Assembly (NCBI GenBank): GCA_002347935.1
Contig: DDYK01000011.1
Coordinates: 18,343-27,873, forward strand
Length of the DNA: 9,531 nt
DNA from: Actinobacteria bacterium UBA2236
GTDB lineage: Bacteria; Actinomycetota; Actinomycetes; Nanopelagicales; Nanopelagicaceae
Reading direction: 5' to 3'
Shown: in pieces, positions 6,108 through 9,531 of the stretch
How the letters are laid out: the number at the start of each line of letters is the position of its first letter
Numbering within the stretch: position 1 is the stretch's first letter
Made by a program: the position numbers and the translations under genes
Notes under the pieces: model-generated
Seen by the model: the letters and a program-made list of their open reading frames with translations, nothing else
The model's database searches: none
Told to the model about the DNA's origin: nothing

Positions 6108-7035
6108 TAGAGATCCCTTGACGGGCAGCTGCGGCTTGCTTATATAACCTTCCTGCTCGATAACTCGATCTAACTAGGGGGCCACTCATTACTCCAAGAA
6201 ATCCCAAGTCCTTAGCCTCTTGAGCTAATTCAACAAATTCCTGCGGCTTAACCCATCTCTCCACAGGGTGATGCAAATTAGATGGCCTTAAATATTGGGT
6301 GATGGTTATTAAATCACAACCAGCATTTCTTAGATCATGCAGCGCTTTTGATATTTCACTTCGCTGCTCTCCCATACCTAGAATTAGATTTGATTTGGTA
6401 ATTAGACCAAAATCCCTGGCTTGATTGATAACACTTAGCGATCTTTCATAATTAAAGGCAGGTCTAATTCTCTTAAAAATTCGAGGAACTGTCTCAAGAT
6501 TGTGAGCAAAGACCTCGGGCCTACTTTCAAATACTTCACTTAAGAGCTCAGGCTTTGCCGAAAAATCAGGTGCCAGCATTTCAACTAGGCATCCCGGAAC
6601 CACCTGATGAATCTGGCGAATAGTTTCGCTATAGAGCCAGGCTCCTTCATCCTCTAGATCATCTCTAGCAACGCCGGTGATAGTGGCATATTTGAGCCCC
6701 ATGCTTGCTACCGAACCTGCAACCCTTCTCGGCTCATCTCTATCTAGGGCTTCAGGTTTTCCAGTATCGATATTGCAGAAGTCGCATCGCCTGGTGCAGG
6801 CGCTGCCCCCAATTAAAAAGGTTGCTTCCTTATCCTCCCAGCATTCATAGATATTGGGACAAGCTGCCTCTTGGCAGACAGTGTGCAACCCTTCTCTGGC
6901 AACTAAAGAGCGAAGAGCGCTGTATTGCGGCCCCATTTTTGCTTTGGTTTTGATCCACTCTGGCTTTCGCTCGATTGGAGTCTGCGCATTTCGCGCCTCA
7001 ATCCTCAGTAATTTTCGTCCATCAGGAGTAAGCAT
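6100..7035 (-). CDS. lipA: Lipoyl synthase (radical SAM)
   Basis: Inserts two sulfur atoms into the protein-bound octanoyl chain to make the lipoyl cofactor, using S-adenosylmethionine radicals; cytoplasmic. Both [4Fe-4S] sites are intact. The auxiliary, sulfur-donating cluster has Cys54, Cys59 and Cys65 (CQEAACPNIYEC) plus the C-terminal RSSY (289-292), whose serine is the fourth ligand in known LipA. The radical-SAM cluster has Cys80, Cys84 and Cys87 (CTRRCDFC). The 311-residue length and the N-terminal RNAQTPIERKPEWIK are standard for actinobacteria. The start ATG shares its A with the lipB stop (TAATG), a classic coupled junction. Only a weak AGG lies upstream. The stop lies inside the start of the acyltransferase gene. 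Confidence 0.97.
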   Translation of the reverse strand: MLTPDGRKLLRIEARNAQTPIERKPEWIKTKAKMGPQYSALRSLVAREGLHTVCQEAACPNIYECWEDKEATFLIGGSACTRRCDFCNIDTGKPEALDRDEPRRVAGSVASMGLKYATITGVARDDLEDEGAWLYSETIRQIHQVVPGCLVEMLAPDFSAKPELLSEVFESRPEVFAHNLETVPRIFKRIRPAFNYERSLSVINQARDFGLITKSNLILGMGEQRSEISKALHDLRNAGCDLITITQYLRPSNLHHPVERWVKPQEFVELAQEAKDLGFLGVMSGPLVRSSYRAGRLYKQAAAARQGISNG

Positions 7036-7703
7036 TATTGAATTACCTGACTAAGGGTTTGCTTCATGCGCATCTCGACCACATCGATGAGCTTATCAAA
7101 ATCAACTTTTCTACCTAACTCCTTCTCCATGGAAGTAACTTCTGCATCAGATATGCCGCAGGCAATGATTCGATCAAAGTAACTTAGATCGGGGTTAACA
7201 TTTAGCGCAAAGCCATGCATTGTTACCCCTTTTGCAACCCTGATTCCAATTGCAGCAATTTTTCGATCGCCTCTCTCATCCCGAATCCATACCCCAGATC
7301 GCTCACAATAAGTTTTGCCTTCAAGGTTGAAATCCTGGCAAATTTGAATCAATCCTCTTTCGATCTGCCTCACAAAACCGACTACATCATTTGGCTTCTT
7401 TAATCTAACAATTGGATAGCCAACAATTTGCCCTGGGCCATGAAAGGTTATTTTTCCACCTCTATCAACTTCAATTACTTTTGAGCCATCTACTGGTCGC
7501 TCACTATCTAGAGTTCTACGCCCTGCGGTAAATACTGGCGGGTGCTCCAGCAGGAGTAATGAGCTAGTTCCTAAATTTTCTGCTAATTCTCGATGAATTT
7601 GGCGTTGAATTATGAGCGCCTCTTCATAATCTATTAATCCCAGTCTTTGGCAATTGATATTTAAGCTCTCGTCCGTCTTGCCTGCCAGAGCTTGTGTAAT
7701 CAT
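7035..7703 (-). CDS. lipB: Octanoyl-[ACP]:protein N-octanoyltransferase
   Basis: First step of endogenous lipoylation: transfers octanoate from octanoyl-ACP to the lysine of lipoyl domains, which LipA then sulfurates. The catalytic pair is present, Cys182 in IIACGISDAEVTS and Lys148 in DRKIAAIGIRV. Other conserved elements are LLLEHPPVFTAGRR (50-63), RGGKITFHGPGQ (81-92) and MHGFALNVNPDL (162-173). The length of 222 residues is normal for the family. It is the first gene of the minus-strand operon. The start at 7703 has no Shine-Dalgarno but has TAGGCT exactly 6 nt upstream, suggesting a leaderless transcript. The gene is divergent from the MMPL transporter. A lipoate-dependent E2 gene, which neighbours lipB in some actinobacteria, is not in view. 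Confidence 0.96.
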   Translation of the reverse strand: MITQALAGKTDESLNINCQRLGLIDYEEALIIQRQIHRELAENLGTSSLLLLEHPPVFTAGRRTLDSERPVDGSKVIEVDRGGKITFHGPGQIVGYPIVRLKKPNDVVGFVRQIERGLIQICQDFNLEGKTYCERSGVWIRDERGDRKIAAIGIRVAKGVTMHGFALNVNPDLSYFDRIIACGISDAEVTSMEKELGRKVDFDKLIDVVEMRMKQTLSQVIQ

Positions 7704-7709
7704 AGGCAG

Positions 7710-7715
7710 AGCCTA
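7710..7715 (-). promoter_or_regulatory. Candidate -10 (TAGGCT) of the lipB operon, leaderless
   Basis: On the minus strand TAGGCT is followed by 6 nt (CTGCCT) and the ATG at 7703. The hexamer and the bases before the start form an inverted repeat, TAGGC TCT GCCTA. The -35 region is weak. It is the only candidate promoter seen for the four-gene operon. Confidence 0.5.
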
Positions 7716-7748
7716 ACTTTATGGAGCATCACTTGGCACGATGAGGGG

Positions 7749-7754
7749 TAGAAT
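7749..7754 (+). promoter_or_regulatory. Candidate -10 (TAGAAT) for the MMPL gene
   Basis: TAGAAT is the closest match to the sigma-70-type -10 in the 137-nt spacer and would give a leader of roughly 80 nt. A TTGGCA at 7733-7738 is only 10 nt upstream, so a conventional -35 pairing fails. Between it and the ribosome binding site lies a possible stem GGGTG/CACCC (7780-7784 with 7800-7804) containing a small GGC/GCC hairpin (7785-7787 with 7792-7794). Confidence 0.3.
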
Positions 7755-7829
7755 TACGAGCCTAAATCATTAAGGGTATGGGTGGGCAGTAGCCAAAATC
7801 ACCCTAAAACTAACGAGCCAGAGAAGCGC

Positions 7830-7835
7830 AAGGAG
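7830..7835 (+). promoter_or_regulatory. Shine-Dalgarno AAGGAG for the MMPL gene
   Basis: AAGGAG followed by a 5-nt spacer (TTGCA) and ATG at 7841. This fixes the start of the transporter and contrasts with the leaderless-looking start of divergent lipB. Confidence 0.85.
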
Positions 7836-7840
7836 TTGCA

Positions 7841-9531
7841 ATGAGTCAGGAAGTATCGAGCGAAAAGAAGAAATCTAGAGTAAAAGGGCGAAAGGCGTTA
7901 TGGATAGCAATCGTCTCAATTTTGGTCTGGCTATCTATCGGCGGCTTTGCCGGGGGAGCTTTTTCTAAGATTTCTTCAGTTCAAGAAAATGATAACTCGG
8001 CTTTCTTGCCTGATAGCGCGGAGTCAACCATCGCAGGCGAAGTTCTAGTTAAGTTTTCATCTCAAGAAGATCAACTCTTTCCTGCCCTGCTCTTGCTGCT
8101 TGGAGATTTAAATCCAGCAACTAACGCCCAAGCTTTTGAAAAAGTGAGTCAATATTCAGCGGGCCTACTAAGCAAAACTCTGCCGGAGACTGGAAAGCCG
8201 TTAAGCACTTATTTTGCTCAAGGAGTTCCACTGACTCCCATTCCATCTACGGATGGCAAAGCTATTTTGATTAATGCACAATTAGATTTTGCAGTTGCTG
8301 ATGCCAATGTTGATGGCGAACCAATCTTTCCAAAGATTATTGAATTCATCAGGACGGATATGGAAAAGGAGTTCACCGCAGCGGGAATAACTACCCATGT
8401 CACGGGACCTGCAGGATTATTTGCTGATCTATTTGAAGCCTTTGGTTCAATTGATACCCGACTGCTACAGACAACTCTGATTGTTGTAGCAATTATCCTG
8501 ATTGTGGTCTATCGCTCCCCAGTGCTTTGGATACTTCCGCTCTTTACAGCGGCAAGCGCGCTTGGAATTGCCACCACGGTTGTCTATTACCTCGCTAAAG
8601 AAAACATTATTGATTTAAATGGTCAGACCCAAGGAATTCTCGATGTTCTAGTTCTAGGAGCGGCGACAGATTACGCCTTGTTATTAATAGCCCGCTATCG
8701 AGAAGAGTTGCATCTTCATCACTCAAGATTTGATGCGATGAGAATTGCGCTTCGCGGAGTTATAGAGCCAATTATCGCCTCTGGTTCAACCGTTATAGCA
8801 GGACTTATGGTTTTGCTACTTAGCGATCTTTCTAGTAATCGCGGCCTTGGCCCCGTTGGTTCAATTGGAATTGCATCTTCAATGCTTGCCGTTTTAACTC
8901 TGCTTCCCGCTCTCTTAATTCTCTTTGGTCGCTGGATTTTCTGGCCAAAGATTCCGCGCTTTGGTCAAGAAGATGAAAAGCTCTCCGGGATCTGGTCAAA
9001 AGTGGGTAAGTTGGTAGATCGTCGCCCCAAGGCGGTCTGGGTTAGTACCGCGGTTGTACTTCTTATTTTTGCTGGGTTTTCCACTACCTTAAAATCTGAT
9101 GGTCTCTCACAGAGTGAAGCCTTCACTACTCGAACAGATTCAGTCATCGGACTTGAAAAACTAGGAGAGCACTTCCCTAGCGGGGAGGGAACTCCAGTTG
9201 AAATTGTTGTGGATCAGAAAGATATTGCCTCAGCTGCAGCAGCAATCGGTCGAGTCTCAAACGTTGCATCTGTGGTGCCACTTACAAATGTTGACCCTCT
9301 TACTCAAAGGCCAACTTCTGAATTGAAAGTGGTAGATGGAAAAGTAGTGCTCTATGCCACCTTAAAGGTCGCTCCAGACTCTGCAGAGGGCAAGGCGAGT
9401 ATTCCACTTATACGCCAGGCTGCTAAGGCAGTTAATCCCAATATTTTAGTTGGCGGTCAGAGCGCGATTGGCTATGACGTTGACCAATCATCGCGTAGAG
9501 ATAATCGAGTCATTATCCCTATCGTGCTCCT
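7841..9531 (+). CDS. MMPL/RND-family membrane transporter (3' end missing)
   Basis: Large proton-driven membrane transporter of the MMPL branch of the RND superfamily, which exports lipids or drugs, or acts in efflux; the substrate is unknown here. The frame is open from ATG at 7841 to the window edge, giving 563 codons plus 2 nt, against roughly 700 or more for full members. The order fits one full RND repeat and the start of a second. There is a basic N-terminus, TM1 (about 19-40), and a first extracytoplasmic domain beginning ENDNSAFLPDSAEST and running to about 206. A helix bundle follows from 208 with GAATDYALLLIARYREEL, whose Asp277-Tyr278 is the conserved proton-relay motif, and ends near WIFWP. 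TM7 is about 399-417, then the second extracytoplasmic domain, and a new helix begins at the edge. No frameshift is seen. It is transcribed away from lipB. Confidence 0.92.
   Translation, partial: MSQEVSSEKKKSRVKGRKALWIAIVSILVWLSIGGFAGGAFSKISSVQENDNSAFLPDSAESTIAGEVLVKFSSQEDQLFPALLLLLGDLNPATNAQAFEKVSQYSAGLLSKTLPETGKPLSTYFAQGVPLTPIPSTDGKAILINAQLDFAVADANVDGEPIFPKIIEFIRTDMEKEFTAAGITTHVTGPAGLFADLFEAFGSIDTRLLQTTLIVVAIILIVVYRSPVLWILPLFTAASALGIATTVVYYLAKENIIDLNGQTQGILDVLVLGAATDYALLLIARYREELHLHHSRFDAMRIALRGVIEPIIASGSTVIAGLMVLLLSDLSSNRGLGPVGSIGIASSMLAVLTLLPALLILFGRWIFWPKIPRFGQEDEKLSGIWSKVGKLVDRRPKAVWVSTAVVLLIFAGFSTTLKSDGLSQSEAFTTRTDSVIGLEKLGEHFPSGEGTPVEIVVDQKDIASAAAAIGRVSNVASVVPLTNVDPLTQRPTSELKVVDGKVVLYATLKVAPDSAEGKASIPLIRQAAKAVNPNILVGGQSAIGYDVDQSSRRDNRVIIPIVL

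Noticed and set aside
6705..7403. Plus-strand frames opposite lipA and lipB (6705-6953, 6854-7054, 7215-7403)
   Set aside because: Shadows of conserved enzyme genes; cysteine-rich translations simply mirror the LipA coding strand.
8218..9147. Minus-strand frames inside the MMPL gene (8218-8403, 8965-9147)
   Set aside because: The plus-strand MMPL frame is continuous with the correct motif order; these are antisense shadows.
1..9531. Defence system, phage, insertion sequence, CRISPR array or tRNA
   Set aside because: All intergenic gaps are 156 nt or shorter, every gene has a housekeeping or envelope family match, and no repeats, transposase, integrase or tRNA-like folds were seen.

Overview
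The window looks like ordinary chromosome from a low-GC actinobacterium. I infer a streamlined freshwater 'Ca. Nanopelagicales' (acI)-type lineage. The reasons are composition below half GC by eye, near-zero intergenic space, TANNNT hexamers exactly 6 nt ahead of several start codons, and a gene neighbourhood (lipB, lipA, DUF4191 membrane protein, small RDD membrane protein, glnA) that I know from Mycobacterium and Streptomyces. The lineage assignment is inference; the actinobacterial affiliation is well supported. No mobile element, CRISPR array, tRNA or rRNA is visible.

Layout. 1-702 (+) is the 3' part of an EamA/DMT-family permease cut by the window edge. It converges, with 3 nt between, on a class II glutamine amidotransferase (706-1440, -). 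A 29-nt divergent spacer follows, then a Ste24-like M48 membrane metalloprotease (1470-2687, +). A bidirectional hairpin terminator (2689-2720) separates it from the convergent glnA (2734-4164, -), glutamine synthetase type I. The 156-nt region 4165-4320 holds the glnA leader and promoter region and the start signals of a small RDD membrane protein (4321-4680, +). That gene runs tail-to-tail into a compact four-gene minus-strand operon transcribed from 7703 down to 4689: lipB, lipA, a PlsC-type acyltransferase, and a DUF4191 membrane protein. Junctions inside this operon are a 1-nt overlap, an 8-nt overlap and a 3-nt gap. A 137-nt divergent spacer (7704-7840) leads to an MMPL/RND-type transporter (7841 to beyond 9531, +), which is cut by the window edge.

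How the genes work together. LipB moves octanoate from octanoyl-ACP to lipoyl domains and LipA inserts the two sulfurs, giving the lipoyl cofactor of 2-oxoacid dehydrogenases and the glycine cleavage system. The PlsC-like protein in the same transcript would acylate lysophosphatidic acid for phospholipid synthesis. GlnA is the central ammonium-assimilating enzyme. The EamA permease, M48 protease and MMPL transporter are envelope functions with no evident link to each other.

No undescribed multi-gene system is evident. The most interesting signals are regulatory. Four starts (1440-, 1470+, 4321+, 7703-) have a TANNNT hexamer exactly 6 nt upstream, three of them TAGGCT or TAGGTT, which suggests leaderless mRNAs. 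An 11-bp-periodic array of GlnR-like half-sites lies upstream of glnA. Both are sequence observations; their function is untested.
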